Source: RGIG7213 sp045124505
Lineage (GTDB): Bacteria; Bacillota; Clostridia; Oscillospirales; CAG-272
Direction of reading: 5' to 3'
Assembly: GCA_045124505.1 (NCBI GenBank)
Contig: JBGVLZ010000032.1
Location: 1 to 64,000, forward strand
DNA: 64,000 nt
The position numbers and the translations under genes are program-made. The notes under the pieces were generated by a model that ran no database searches, was not told the DNA's origin, and saw nothing but the letters and a program-made list of their open reading frames with translations. Shown here piece after piece: positions 44,628 through 54,187 of the stretch (the first letter of the stretch is position 1; every line of letters starts with the position of its first letter).

Positions 44628-44655
44628 TTTTCGTCTTAACCTCCTTCTTACAAGA

Positions 44656-45003
44656 TTAGTTCTTTTCCGCTACTGCAATAGTAACGTGGCTTGTTCTTTT
44701 AAGGATTCTGTTTGCTCTGCCCTGTGCTCTGGGTCTGATTCTCTTGAGTGTGGGGCCGGGGCATACGAAACACTCTGTAACATAGAGCTTTTCGGGATCC
44801 ATATTGAAGTTGTGCTCTGCATTAGCAACTGCACTCTTCAAAAGTTTTATAAGGTATTCGCTTGCGCTCTTGGGTGTGTTGTTGAGAATCGCCATTGCTG
44901 TGTCTACCTTCTTGCCTCTGATGAGGTCGAGGACGATGCAGACCTTACGGGGCGATATTCTTGCGTATCTCAAGTACGCTTTAGCTGTTTTGTTAGCTTC
45001 CAT
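44656..45003 (-). CDS. rplV: 50S ribosomal protein L22
   Basis: 115 residues; ARISPRKVCIVLDLIRGK near the start and the GPTLKRIRPRAQGRANRI loop that lines the exit tunnel. Confidence 0.97.
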   Translation of the reverse strand: MEANKTAKAYLRYARISPRKVCIVLDLIRGKKVDTAMAILNNTPKSASEYLIKLLKSAVANAEHNFNMDPEKLYVTECFVCPGPTLKRIRPRAQGRANRILKRTSHVTIAVAEKN

Positions 45004-45020
45004 GATATTGCCTCCTTCAA

Positions 45021-45302
45021 TTATTTACCGTTATTGGATGTTTTGGAGCCTGCGTGTCCTTTGAAGGTTCTGGTAGGTGCAAACTCACCGAGCTTGTGAC
45101 CGACCATATCTTCAGTTACGAATACGGGAACGTGCTTCCTGCCGTCGTGAACGGCGATTGTGTGTCCTACAAATTCAGGATAAATAGTGGAAGCGCGCGA
45201 CCATGTTTTAAGAACCTGTTTGTTGCCTTTTTCGTTCATGGCTTCGATTCTTGAAAAGAGTTTTTCTTCGACATAAGGTGCCTTTTTTGAACTTCTGCTC
45301 AT
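45021..45302 (-). CDS. rpsS: 30S ribosomal protein S19
   Basis: 93 residues; typical VGHTIAVHDGRKHVPVFVTE and GHKLGEFAPTRTFKGH. Complexes with S13 in the head. Confidence 0.97.
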   Translation of the reverse strand: MSRSSKKAPYVEEKLFSRIEAMNEKGNKQVLKTWSRASTIYPEFVGHTIAVHDGRKHVPVFVTEDMVGHKLGEFAPTRTFKGHAGSKTSNNGK

Positions 45303-45320
45303 CTTTACTTCCTCCTATCC

Positions 45321-46151
45321 TTATTTGCCGTTACGATGCTTTGCTATAAACTGTTCTGTTCTCGCCTTCTTGTTTCTTGTCTTCAAGCCGAGAGCAGGTT
45401 TACCCCAGGGGGTAACAGGGCCGGAACGACCGATAGGTGAACGTCCTTCACCACCACCGTGAGGGTGATCGCAGGGGTTCATGACAGAACCTCTTACTGT
45501 AGGACGGATGCCCTTGTGACGTGTTTTACCGGCTTTACCGAGTTTGATATTTTCATGTTCCAAGTTTCCAACCTGGCCCACTGTAGCTTTACAGTTAAGG
45601 CGAACATAACGCATCTCACCGCTGGGGAGACGTACAAGTGCCATGCCGTTTTCCTTGGACATGAGCTGAGCTGCAGTACCTGCAGATCTTACGAGCTGTG
45701 CGCCCTTACCGGGATAAAGCTCAATGTTGTAAATGAATGTACCCGTAGGAATGCTTGAAATAGGAAGTGTGTTACCGGGCTTGATATCAGCTGTTTCGCC
45801 GGAGTAGATAACGTCGCCTACTTTAAGACCGACGGGAGCGATGATGTAAGCCTTCTTACCGCCTTCATATTCAATAAGTGCGATATACGCTGTTCTGTTA
45901 GGGTCATATTCAATAGCGAGAACTGTTGCGGGTGCATCGTTCTGACGCTTGAAATCGATAATTCTGTACTTGATCTTGTTGCCGCCGCCTCTGTGACGAA
46001 CAGTGATCTTACCGTAGCTGTTACGGCCTGCGTGCTTTTTCTTTGTAAAAATAAGACTTTTTTCGGGTGACTTCTTTGTGATCTCCTCGAATGAAGGAGT
46101 TGTCATCTGTCTTCTACCCGGAGTAGTCGGTTTATATGTTTTTACTGCCAT
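45321..46151 (-). CDS. rplB: 50S ribosomal protein L2
   Basis: 276 residues; VRGSVMNPCDHPHGGGEGR signature near 220-238 includes the conserved His needed near the peptidyl-transferase centre. Confidence 0.98.
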   Translation of the reverse strand: MAVKTYKPTTPGRRQMTTPSFEEITKKSPEKSLIFTKKKHAGRNSYGKITVRHRGGGNKIKYRIIDFKRQNDAPATVLAIEYDPNRTAYIALIEYEGGKKAYIIAPVGLKVGDVIYSGETADIKPGNTLPISSIPTGTFIYNIELYPGKGAQLVRSAGTAAQLMSKENGMALVRLPSGEMRYVRLNCKATVGQVGNLEHENIKLGKAGKTRHKGIRPTVRGSVMNPCDHPHGGGEGRSPIGRSGPVTPWGKPALGLKTRNKKARTEQFIAKHRNGK

Positions 46152-46166
46152 TGCCGCTTACCTCCA

Positions 46167-46460
46167 TTACATAAGACCGTCGAAGAACTCGATCGTCTTG
46201 GAGTCAGCTGTAAGTGTAACGAATGCCTTTTTCCAAGTGCGTGTGTAACCGGAGTGTACACCGAGTCTTTTCGGTTTTTTCTTTACGTTAACAGTGTTGA
46301 CAGATGCTACATCTACCTTGAAAAGCTCTTCAACCGCTGCTGCGATTTCGGACTTTGTTGCTGTGCGAAGTACTTCGAAAACATACTTCTTTTCGCCAGC
46401 CATTGTCATTGAAGCTTCCGTAACTATAGGACGGATGATTATATCGTATGATGTTTTCAT
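46167..46460 (-). CDS. rplW: 50S ribosomal protein L23
   Basis: 97 residues; MKTSYDIIIRPIVTEAS start and the VNVKKKPKRLG loop. Tunnel-exit docking site. Its start codon overlaps the rplD stop by one base. Confidence 0.97.
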   Translation of the reverse strand: MKTSYDIIIRPIVTEASMTMAGEKKYVFEVLRTATKSEIAAAVEELFKVDVASVNTVNVKKKPKRLGVHSGYTRTWKKAFVTLTADSKTIEFFDGLM

Positions 46461-47083
46461 TATGCGTACACCTCCGAAATTTTCTCGGCTGCCTCTTTAG
46501 CAACTATAAATGTATCGCAGTTAAGTATATCGTATACATTTATTGTGTTTACCTGAGCCGTTTTAACGCCGGGTATGTTCGCAAAGCTCTTTACAACCTT
46601 TTCGTCGTTGCTGTCAAGAACAACGAGGGACTTTTTGCCTGCATTAACAGCAGCAAGCATTGCAACCATTGTCTTTGTCTTGAACGCATCTGTTGCGATC
46701 TTGTCAACGATTACGAGCTCATTGTCAATAGCTTTGGAAGAGATTGCGCTCTGCATAGCCAATTTTTTAACCTTCTTGTTAAGGTCGATGCGGTATTTTC
46801 TGGGCTTAGGACCGAGAGCTACACCGCCGTGTGTCCACTGAGGTGAACGTGTTGAACCCTGTCTTGCACGACCGGTTCCCTTCTGCTTCCATGGTTTGAT
46901 ACCGCCGCCGGAAACCTCTGTACGTGTGAGAGTTGACTGTGTACCCTGTCTCTGATTCATAAGGTACGCACGGACAGCTGCATGAAGAACTGCTGCATTG
47001 GGCTCGCAAGCGTAAACTGCTTCAGAAAGCTCAACTTCGCCGACATTCTTGCCTGCCATGTCTACTACTTTGAAATTAGCCAT
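46460..47083 (-). CDS. rplD: 50S ribosomal protein L4
   Basis: 207 residues; tunnel loop KQKGTGRARQGSTRSPQW near 71-88. In E. coli L4 controls the S10 operon through its leader; the long leader here may serve the same. Confidence 0.97.
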   Translation of the reverse strand: MANFKVVDMAGKNVGEVELSEAVYACEPNAAVLHAAVRAYLMNQRQGTQSTLTRTEVSGGGIKPWKQKGTGRARQGSTRSPQWTHGGVALGPKPRKYRIDLNKKVKKLAMQSAISSKAIDNELVIVDKIATDAFKTKTMVAMLAAVNAGKKSLVVLDSNDEKVVKSFANIPGVKTAQVNTINVYDILNCDTFIVAKEAAEKISEVYA

Positions 47084-47099
47084 TGTTTATATCCTCCTC

Positions 47100-47729
47100 T
47101 CACTTACATGTGCTGCGAACGAACACGATACCGCCGCGTGCACCGGGAATAGCGCCCTTAACAGCGATGATGTTCTTCTCAGCGTCGATCTTTACGATGT
47201 CGAGGTTAAGGATTGTAACCTGCTCAGCACCGTACTGACCTGCCATTTTCTTGTTTTTGAATATTCTTGACGGGCTGGAGTTAGCACCCATTGAACCCGC
47301 CTGGCGGTGAACAGGGCCCACACCGTGAGTCATTCTGAGTCTGTGGCAGCCCCATCTCTTGATAACGCCGCTGAATCCGTGACCCTTGGAAATGCCTGTT
47401 ACATCCACTCTTTCGCCTGCTTCGAATGTTTCTGCTGTGATTATATCACCAACATTGATATTTGAAATATCATCAAGTCTGAATTCCTTCAGATGCTTCT
47501 TGGGGGCAACGCCCGCCTTTTTGAAGTGTCCCTTCTCAGGCTTTGTCAGATGCTTGTCCTTAACATCTGCAAAACCGAACTGAACAGCGTCATAGCCGTC
47601 TGTTTCAACAGTTTTCTTCTGTGTAACAACACAGGGACCGGCTTCAATTACAGTTACCGGAATTACTTTTCCGGCTTCGTCGAAGATCTGTGTCATACCG
47701 ATCTTCTTACCGATAATAGCCTTTTTCAT
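47100..47729 (-). CDS. rplC: 50S ribosomal protein L3
   Basis: 209 residues; MKKAIIGKKIGMTQIFDEAG start and the SKGHGFSGVIKRWGC, GPVHRQAGSMGA loop near the peptidyl-transferase centre. Confidence 0.97.
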   Translation of the reverse strand: MKKAIIGKKIGMTQIFDEAGKVIPVTVIEAGPCVVTQKKTVETDGYDAVQFGFADVKDKHLTKPEKGHFKKAGVAPKKHLKEFRLDDISNINVGDIITAETFEAGERVDVTGISKGHGFSGVIKRWGCHRLRMTHGVGPVHRQAGSMGANSSPSRIFKNKKMAGQYGAEQVTILNLDIVKIDAEKNIIAVKGAIPGARGGIVFVRSTCK

Positions 47730-47805
47730 TTTTTAAATCCTCCTGTAGGTTATTGGTTGGCAGCATACACTACCAACATGACCACGTGTTGGCCTCATAT
47801 CAAGA

Positions 47806-48117
47806 TTATAACTTGATTTCGATTTCAACGCCGGCCGGAAGTTCGAGCTTAGTAAGAGCGTCAACTGTTTCCTTTGTAGGCTTAATGACGTCTATAAGTC
47901 TCTTGTGGGTTCTCATTTCAAACTGTTCGCGGGCATCCTTATATTTGTGTACCGCACGAAGAATTGTTACGATCTCACGTTCTGTGGGCAGCGGAATGGG
48001 ACCGGATACCGCAGAACCTGTTCTCTTTGCAGTTTCCACTATCTTAGCGGCAGCCGCATCTGCAAGCGCATGTTCGTAACTCTTCAGTCTGATTCTGATC
48101 TTTTCTTTTGTTGCCAT
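47806..48117 (-). CDS. rpsJ: 30S ribosomal protein S10
   Basis: 103 residues; first gene of the S10 operon. MATKEKIRIRLKSYEHALAD start and the REQFEMRTHKRLIDV loop. SD AAGGAGGAAAA. S10 also joins the NusB antitermination complex. Confidence 0.97.
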   Translation of the reverse strand: MATKEKIRIRLKSYEHALADAAAAKIVETAKRTGSAVSGPIPLPTEREIVTILRAVHKYKDAREQFEMRTHKRLIDVIKPTKETVDALTKLELPAGVEIEIKL

Positions 48118-48436
48118 GGTTTTTTCCTCCTTTTAAATTTGTGGGTGATTTAAAAGGGCTTTCAAAAATTTAAACACGATGCCGGGTGTTTCACGGGCAC
48201 CCCTAATAAAATCCGGAACACCAACAAACGATAATTCCGGAAAACTCGGCCGAGTCAGCACCCTTAACGGATCGCCGCCATAGAAGAATACCAAATGGCG
48301 GGATATCCTGAGTAACTTCCCCGTGTCTTTTCATTTTTCCTATCGCCCGGTTAAAAATCGGACATACTCTGCGGAAATTCCCTATACAGAAACTTGCGTT
48401 TCTTATAGCCACCTCCCGCTTCATCGCACATCAAGC
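48118..48436 (-). promoter_or_regulatory. S10 operon leader
   Basis: About 320 nt between promoter and rpsJ, with several stem-loops. One (48241-48235 with 48218-48212; TCCGGAA/TTCCGGA, 16-nt loop) is followed by ATTTTATT and could work as an attenuator; another is GGTGCCC...GGGTGT near 48185-48205. Control by a ribosomal protein such as L4 is inferred from the length and place of the leader. A 73-codon open frame inside it has no SD and is not called. Confidence 0.6.
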
Positions 48437-48442
48437 AGAGAG

Positions 48443-48471
48443 ATTATATCATATAGAGTATGAAATGTCAA
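48443..48471 (-). promoter_or_regulatory. Promoter of the S10-spc-alpha operon
   Basis: Full consensus TTGACA (48471-48466), 17-nt spacer with TGA before the -10, TATAAT (48448-48443). No further strong promoter was noticed down to rplQ, so a 16-kb transcript is possible. Confidence 0.9.
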
Positions 48472-48615
48472 GCGGACACATATATAAATATGTTAACTGA
48501 TTGTAAATTTTCCCAATAAAACATTTTTGCTGACTGACAAACTATAATAAATGTATTTATTTTACCTTTATTATATAAACATTGTATTAAAAAACGATTT
48601 TTTTTAATACACCGC

Positions 48616-48644
48616 TTGAATATCAAAAAAAAATATGATACAAT
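48616..48644 (+). promoter_or_regulatory. Promoter of the HAD hydrolase operon
   Basis: TTGAAT (48616-48621), 17-nt spacer, TACAAT (48639-48644); SD CGGAGGTAA near 48681. Between this and the S10 promoter, about 48480-48615 is AT-rich with nothing else recognised. Confidence 0.75.
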
Positions 48645-48696
48645 AACTTTGTAACAAGCGGATTTTACCGCAAATTTATCTCGGAGGTAAAAATTT

Positions 48697-49530
48697 ATGA
48701 CACCTATAGTTGCTATTATGTATGACTTTGATAAAACATTATCTCCCCGTGACATGCAAGAGTATGCATTTATTCCGGGAATAGGAATGACAGGGGGAGA
48801 ATTCTGGTCAAAGTGTAACTTTATAATGCGCACAAACGGCATGGATTCTATCCTTGCATATATGTATTGCATGGTCGAGGAGTCAAAAAAGCACAACCTC
48901 AAGCTCAGCCGTGAAGAATTCCGCAATCAGGGTAAGGACGTTGTGCTGTTCGACGGTGTAACCGAATGGTTTGACCGTATTACGAAATACGGCGAAGAGC
49001 ACGGTGTTCAGATCGAGCATTACGTTATCTCATCCGGACTTAAGGAAATCATAGAAGGCACACCGATTGCCGACTGCTTCAAGGAAATATATGCGTGTGA
49101 GTTTATGTATAACGAAGACGGTGAGGCTATCTGGCCCGCCATGGCTGTTAACTACACGAGTAAAACGCAGTTTGTATACAGAATAAACAAGGGCGTGCTT
49201 GACGTAACAAAGCACGATGACCTCAACGATTCCGTGCCTGATGAGCAAAAGCGTATTTCCCTTTCAAACATGATATACATCGGCGACGGTCTTTCCGACG
49301 TTCCGTGTATGAAGCTTGTAAAAACAAGCGGTGGTCACTCCGTGGCTGTATATCAGGATAAAAAGGATCAGGCTGTAACACTTCTGAAGCAAGGCAGAGT
49401 AAGCTACATCGCCCACACCGATTACCGTGAGGGAAGCAAGCTTGACACAACGATAAAGGCGATAATCGACCAGATCAAGGCAACAAACGTCACAAAAGAA
49501 ATATACAAAAAGGATATTGCGGAGAACTGA
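48697..49530 (+). CDS. HAD-family phosphatase-like hydrolase
   Basis: 277 residues; motif I YDFDKTLSPRD near 9-19 (D10, D12), a helical cap, motif II VISSGLKEI near 108, motif III YIGDGLSDVPCM near 193. The DFDKT motif and SSG loop resemble the phosphoserine-phosphatase-like branch. Substrate unknown. The DUF2975/HTH pair follows immediately. Confidence 0.83.
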   Translation: MTPIVAIMYDFDKTLSPRDMQEYAFIPGIGMTGGEFWSKCNFIMRTNGMDSILAYMYCMVEESKKHNLKLSREEFRNQGKDVVLFDGVTEWFDRITKYGEEHGVQIEHYVISSGLKEIIEGTPIADCFKEIYACEFMYNEDGEAIWPAMAVNYTSKTQFVYRINKGVLDVTKHDDLNDSVPDEQKRISLSNMIYIGDGLSDVPCMKLVKTSGGHSVAVYQDKKDQAVTLLKQGRVSYIAHTDYREGSKLDTTIKAIIDQIKATNVTKEIYKKDIAEN

Positions 49531-49532
49531 AA

Positions 49533-49994
49533 ATGAAAAACGTCTGGAACAGATACAGGTCTCTTGCCCTATCCCACATTCTCGTAAAAGCAATGATCGT
49601 TTTGATAATTGCCTTTGCCGTAGCGCTTCCGTTTATCGCACAGATCTACTGTGATACACTCGTTGCCGAAACGGCACAGCACATAAAAATACCCCTTATC
49701 ATATCGCTTTATTTCGCAACGGTTCCCGTATTTTTTGCCGTTATTGCCCTCGACAAAATGCTTTCAAACATAAAAAAAGACATCGTCTTTGACAGGACGA
49801 ATGTCAAGTATTTACGCCATATTTCATGGTGCTGTTATGTTGCGGGCGCTGTTTTCTTCGTGTTGGGATTTTATATTTTTCTTTCGTTTATTTTAGCTAT
49901 TGCCGCAGTATTTTTCGGACTTATCATACGTGTTGTCAAAAACCTGTTTTGCGAAGCGGTCGAGATAAAATCCGAAAACGATCTGACGATATAA
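49533..49994 (+). CDS. DUF2975 membrane protein
   Basis: 153 residues with four TM helices (about 18-40, 52-75, 97-118, 120-138). The four-helix layout and the HTH partner directly after it identify DUF2975. 2 nt after the HAD gene; SD overlaps the HAD 3' end. Such pairs are widespread in Firmicutes; the role of the membrane protein, perhaps sensing for the regulator, is not established. Confidence 0.75.
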   Translation: MKNVWNRYRSLALSHILVKAMIVLIIAFAVALPFIAQIYCDTLVAETAQHIKIPLIISLYFATVPVFFAVIALDKMLSNIKKDIVFDRTNVKYLRHISWCCYVAGAVFFVLGFYIFLSFILAIAAVFFGLIIRVVKNLFCEAVEIKSENDLTI

Positions 49995-50004
49995 GGAGAA
50001 CAAG

Positions 50005-50250
50005 ATGCCCATAATTGTAAACATAGATGTTATGCTTGCAAAGCGCAAAATGTCATCAGGCACTCTTGCCTCCAGAATAGGAATAACGCAGGCAAACCTT
50101 TCGATACTTAAAACTAACAAAGCCAAAGCAATACGCTTTTCAACCCTTGAAGCTATCTGCAGGGAGCTTAAATGCCAACCGGCAGATATTCTTGAATACG
50201 CCGAAGGCGAAGAAGACACAGACGAAATATCAGCGGACGATCCCGAGTAA
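50005..50250 (+). CDS. Small XRE/YozG-type HTH regulator
   Basis: 81 residues; the HTH fills residues 5-66 (GTLASRIGITQANLSILKTN is the helix-turn-helix) and an acidic tail follows. YozG-like partner of DUF2975, 10 nt downstream of it with SD AAGGAG. Its 3' end overlaps the convergent radical-SAM gene by 21 bp. Confidence 0.82.
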   Translation: MPIIVNIDVMLAKRKMSSGTLASRIGITQANLSILKTNKAKAIRFSTLEAICRELKCQPADILEYAEGEEDTDEISADDPE

Positions 50251-51120
50251 ATCAAAATCGGGTGTATATGCGCTGTCATCTGCACCCTTTTCTTGCGAAA
50301 AGCCGTGAAATCCGAGATTTTCCGCCGCTTTTTCGACCTTGCAAAACTCATATGTCGTGAGTTTTCGGTTTATTTCCTTATATTCCCCTGCTTTGTGACA
50401 AGGGTAATACTGCCTCATAAGGCTTAAGGAATATCCGTCAGTGCCGAAGTTTTCCTTCAGATGCTCAAGCACTTTTACAGATTCATCCGAATGTGACGGC
50501 AGAACCAAGTGACGGACAATGACACCTTTTTTCATCATTCCGTCATCTGAATAAACTTCGTTCCCGACAATCTTCAGCATAACCTCAAGTGCTTTTGAAG
50601 CGCATACGGGATAATCCTCGGCGTTTGAATATTTCTTTGCAATATTCGACGTTACATATTTAAAATCGGGTAAAAAAATATCAACGTATCCGCGTAACAG
50701 TTCGAGCGTTTCGACGCTTTCGTATCCGCCCGTATTCCACACAATTGGTATTCCAAGCTCGTCACGGCACATATCGAGCGCATTTAGTATTTCATATGTA
50801 TACGGTGTCGGGCTTACGAGATTGATATTTTCAGCCCCCATATCACGCAAGTTCATAAATATTTCAGAAAGGCGATGCGCATCCGTTTCAACCCCGAAAC
50901 CGCCATCGCTTATTTTATAATTCTGGCAAAAAACACACTTCAGATTACAGTGGGAGAAGAAGACTGTTCCCGAACCGTTTTTACCGGATATCGGCGGTTC
51001 TTCCCACATGTGAAGCGCCGCTTTTGCCATCTTAGCCGATGCGGGAGCACCGCAGAAGCCTTTTGTTTTCGTGCGGTCAACACCGCACTTTTTAGGACAT
51101 AGATTACAGTACATATTCAA
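50230..51120 (-). CDS. Radical SAM protein, PflA-like (YfkA/amylovoran type not excluded)
   Basis: 296 residues. N-terminal Cys motif CNLCPKKCGVDR (C5, C8, C12), a GFCGAP motif, then the radical-SAM cluster CNLKCVFCQNY near 58-68 (C-x3-C-x2-C). The layout matches putative pyruvate-formate-lyase-activating-enzyme-like proteins that carry an extra 4Fe-4S binding segment at the N-terminus. No partner glycyl-radical enzyme is adjacent, so the target is unknown. Confidence 0.82.
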   Translation of the reverse strand: MNMYCNLCPKKCGVDRTKTKGFCGAPASAKMAKAALHMWEEPPISGKNGSGTVFFSHCNLKCVFCQNYKISDGGFGVETDAHRLSEIFMNLRDMGAENINLVSPTPYTYEILNALDMCRDELGIPIVWNTGGYESVETLELLRGYVDIFLPDFKYVTSNIAKKYSNAEDYPVCASKALEVMLKIVGNEVYSDDGMMKKGVIVRHLVLPSHSDESVKVLEHLKENFGTDGYSLSLMRQYYPCHKAGEYKEINRKLTTYEFCKVEKAAENLGFHGFSQEKGADDSAYTPDFDLLGIVR

Positions 51121-51147
51121 ACCTTTAAAATATTTCAGGATAACGAG

Positions 51148-52278
51148 ATGAATTTTTTTAATAAAACAATAGAACTGATAAAACGCGGCGTGGATGAAAA
51201 CGTGTTTCCGGGTGCGGCATACGCTATAGGCGACAGATACGGTCTTTACACGAAAGGCGTTTACGGATACAGCCGAGTTATAATGAACGATGAAGCCCCG
51301 ACGGGTGTTTTCAACGGCACGATACCGAAAGATGCACCGAAAATAACAGAAGACACTCTGTTCGATATGGCGTCGCTTTCAAAAATAATGTCAACAACTG
51401 TTGTCGCACTCCGTATGATCGAGGACGGAATCATCTGCCTCGGTGACACCGTGGGAAGATTTTTCGATTGTCCCGATGACAAAAAGAATATAAACATACA
51501 GTCGCTTATGACACATTCAAGCGGTTTACAAGCACACATACCGCTTTACAACGTGTGCAAAAGCCCTGATGAAATACTCAAAACCATACTTGAAAGTGAG
51601 CTTATTTATCCCACCGGAAAGCGTGTTGAGTATTCATGCATGGGATATATTTTGCTCGGCAAGATACTTGAAACGGTCTCCGGCAAAGCTCTTGACACAC
51701 TTGCAGAGGAATATGTCTTCACGCCTCTCGAAATGAGCAGAACAGGATATAATCCCCGCACAAATCCGAAGCTTGCAGGCCTTGACTGTGTATGTACAGA
51801 ATATTCACCGCACAGCAAAAAGTACATCATCGGCGAAGTACATGACGAAAACGCACGGTTTTCGCACGGTGTTTTGGGCAATGCAGGTGTTTTTTCCACG
51901 ATCGACGACGTTTACAAATTTGCGCTTATGATTTCAAACAAAGGTGAATATAAGGGGCGTTATATACTGACACCGTCAACATTTGACAAAGCAATTTTCA
52001 ACTACACACATGACTTGCCGGGTGAGGACAGAGGACTTGGATTTTACCTTTCATCGCACCCTTTGTCGCCCTCGGGGGATCTTTTCCCTTACGGCTCATT
52101 CGGACACCTCGGCTTTACCGGCAATTCCCTTTTTGTAGATCCCAAAACGGGTGCATTTGCCATACTTTTGACAAACAGAGTCCACTACACACGTGCAAAC
52201 GATAAAATTTTCAGATTCCGCAGACTGTTTCACAACTGTGCCATGGCAGAATACTTACGAACAAGTGCCATGATTTAA
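51148..52278 (+). CDS. Serine hydrolase of the class C beta-lactamase/esterase family
   Basis: 376 residues; SxxK motif SLSK near 76 in FDMASLSKIMSTTV, YSC motif (YSCMGY) near 164 and the HLGFTG box near 320 in place of KTG. No signal peptide, so it is cytosolic and more probably an esterase or peptidase than a drug-degrading lactamase. 27 bp from the divergent radical-SAM gene. Confidence 0.85.
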   Translation: MNFFNKTIELIKRGVDENVFPGAAYAIGDRYGLYTKGVYGYSRVIMNDEAPTGVFNGTIPKDAPKITEDTLFDMASLSKIMSTTVVALRMIEDGIICLGDTVGRFFDCPDDKKNINIQSLMTHSSGLQAHIPLYNVCKSPDEILKTILESELIYPTGKRVEYSCMGYILLGKILETVSGKALDTLAEEYVFTPLEMSRTGYNPRTNPKLAGLDCVCTEYSPHSKKYIIGEVHDENARFSHGVLGNAGVFSTIDDVYKFALMISNKGEYKGRYILTPSTFDKAIFNYTHDLPGEDRGLGFYLSSHPLSPSGDLFPYGSFGHLGFTGNSLFVDPKTGAFAILLTNRVHYTRANDKIFRFRRLFHNCAMAEYLRTSAMI

Positions 52279-52319
52279 AATTATACCAAATAAATAATAA
52301 AAAATCAAGAGGTCTACAC

Positions 52320-54014
52320 ATGAACACAATACCGAGAAACGAACATCCAAACCCTCAATTTGAAAGAAAAAGCTTCTTAAATCTCAACGGACAGTGGGAT
52401 TTTGAAATTGACGGCGCAAACAGCGGGGAAGAACGCGGACTTATAGAAAAAGAAACGCTTTCAGATAAAATAATCGTTCCGTTTTGCCCCGAAAGTGAGC
52501 TTTCGGGAATTGCCAACACCGATTTTTTAAACCGTGTATGGTACAAAAAGCACATTACAATTGACGAAAAACAACTGTCTGGCGAAGTTATCCTGACTAT
52601 AGGCGCATGTGATTATAAAACAAAAATATGGGTAAACGGCACGTTCTGTACAGAACACATCGGCGGATATACACCCATTTCAGTTGCTATCGGCGACAAG
52701 CTCAAGGCAGGTGACAACATAATCACAATTTCAGCCGAGGACGATATACGCTCAGGCAAGCAGGCAGGCGGTAAGCAAAGCCCACGCTACGGTAACTTTG
52801 GCTGCTTCTATACAAGAACGACAGGAATCTGGCAGACTGTTATGCTCGAATTTGTGCCTAAAGCATACATTAAGTCTGTAAAATATGACTCGCTCATCAC
52901 AGGCGATGTCACATTGACATCAGAAGCGGAAAACGCACACGGTATGACACTTTCAGCCGATATCATATTCAACGGCGAAACAGTGGCAAAAGGTGAATGT
53001 AAAATTGACGGCAAGTGCGCTAAAATGGCACTTAAAATAGAGGATCCTCAGCTTTGGGACACAGAAAATCCAAATCTTTACGATGTTGTACTGAAGCTCG
53101 GAAACGATACCGTTTACAGCTATTTCGGCATAAGAACAATATCATACAGCAATCACAGAATGTATCTTAACGGAAAGAGTATTTTCGGAAGATTTATTCT
53201 TGATCAGGGCTATTATCCCGACGGTGTTTACACAGCACCTACTGACGAAGCTCTGAAAAACGACATAATAATGTCACAAAGCTGTGGATATAACGGTGCA
53301 AGACTTCACCAGAAGATATTTGAGCCCCGTTTTCTCTACCACTGCGACAAGCTCGGATATATGGTGTGGGATGAACACGCAAACTGGGGGCTTGATATTT
53401 CAACACCCGGCGGCTGGCGAGGCTTCATCGGCGAATGGTGTGAGATAATGAAGCGTGATTATAACCATCCGTCTATCATCGGTTGGTGTCCGTTCAACGA
53501 AACACAGAGGAATCAGGATAATGAGCTTATAAAAGCAGTTTACACGCTGACAAAGCTTACCGATCCTTCTCGCCTTTTCATAGATTGCAGCGGTTGGTTC
53601 CACGTTGACGGCGTATGCGATATGATCGACTGCCATTTGTACGAGCAGGACGTTGAAAAATTCACACGTCTTATAAGACTTCGTGATGAGCCCGATTTTG
53701 TAGGTCATATGATGACCGAGGAGCTTTGCTTCGTTTCAGAGTTCGGCGGTGCGCACTGGGATGAAAACAACGAAAACAGAGCCGAAAGCTGGGGCTACGG
53801 CAACGCACCTAAAACCGTTGACGATTTTATTGAAAGATATGACGGACTTGTAACGAGCCTTTTGGAAAACGATCAGATCTGCGCTTTCTGCTATACACAG
53901 CTGACCGATGTGCATCAGGAAAAGAACGGACTTTTCTACTTTGACAGAAGACCGAAATTTGACTGCGCAAGACTCAAGGCGATAACAGCCAAAAAATCCG
54001 TTTGTGAGGACTGA
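52320..54014 (+). CDS. Glycoside hydrolase family 2 enzyme
   Basis: 564 residues, shorter than LacZ. Domains: N-terminal sugar-binding jelly roll (about 15-180), Ig-like middle domain (about 185-275), TIM-barrel catalytic domain (about 280-560). Acid/base E394 in PFNETQ and nucleophile E474 in SEFGG. No signal peptide, so it acts on imported oligosaccharides. Activity (beta-galactosidase, glucuronidase or other) cannot be told from motifs alone. SD AAGAGG. Confidence 0.87.
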   Translation: MNTIPRNEHPNPQFERKSFLNLNGQWDFEIDGANSGEERGLIEKETLSDKIIVPFCPESELSGIANTDFLNRVWYKKHITIDEKQLSGEVILTIGACDYKTKIWVNGTFCTEHIGGYTPISVAIGDKLKAGDNIITISAEDDIRSGKQAGGKQSPRYGNFGCFYTRTTGIWQTVMLEFVPKAYIKSVKYDSLITGDVTLTSEAENAHGMTLSADIIFNGETVAKGECKIDGKCAKMALKIEDPQLWDTENPNLYDVVLKLGNDTVYSYFGIRTISYSNHRMYLNGKSIFGRFILDQGYYPDGVYTAPTDEALKNDIIMSQSCGYNGARLHQKIFEPRFLYHCDKLGYMVWDEHANWGLDISTPGGWRGFIGEWCEIMKRDYNHPSIIGWCPFNETQRNQDNELIKAVYTLTKLTDPSRLFIDCSGWFHVDGVCDMIDCHLYEQDVEKFTRLIRLRDEPDFVGHMMTEELCFVSEFGGAHWDENNENRAESWGYGNAPKTVDDFIERYDGLVTSLLENDQICAFCYTQLTDVHQEKNGLFYFDRRPKFDCARLKAITAKKSVCED

Positions 54015-54118
54015 AATACCGATTAAATTCGCCATTTATTTCCATTTTTTACATTTTGTTGGTCATTGTGCACAATTACCAAGTGTAAAATTCGTTGAAA
54101 TTTAAGCAAAGAAAAGTA

Positions 54119-54147
54119 TTGCAAATATTTCCAAAATATGGTAATAT
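54119..54147 (+). promoter_or_regulatory. Promoter of spo0A
   Basis: TTGCAA (54119-54124), 17-nt spacer, TAATAT (54142-54147); SD GAAAGGAA near 54175. Resembles the vegetative sigma-A class; no clear sigma-H site was identified. Confidence 0.72.
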
Positions 54148-54187
54148 AGTGCTGTAAAAACCAGTATATTACAGAAAGGAAATAATT

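Noticed and set aside
48203..48424. 73-codon minus-strand frame in the S10 leader as a leader peptide
   Set aside because: Its ATG lies only about 12 nt after the expected transcription start, without SD, and the product resembles nothing known.
50230..51120. A complete pyruvate formate-lyase activation pair
   Set aside because: No glycyl-radical enzyme gene is adjacent; only the PflA-like protein is present.
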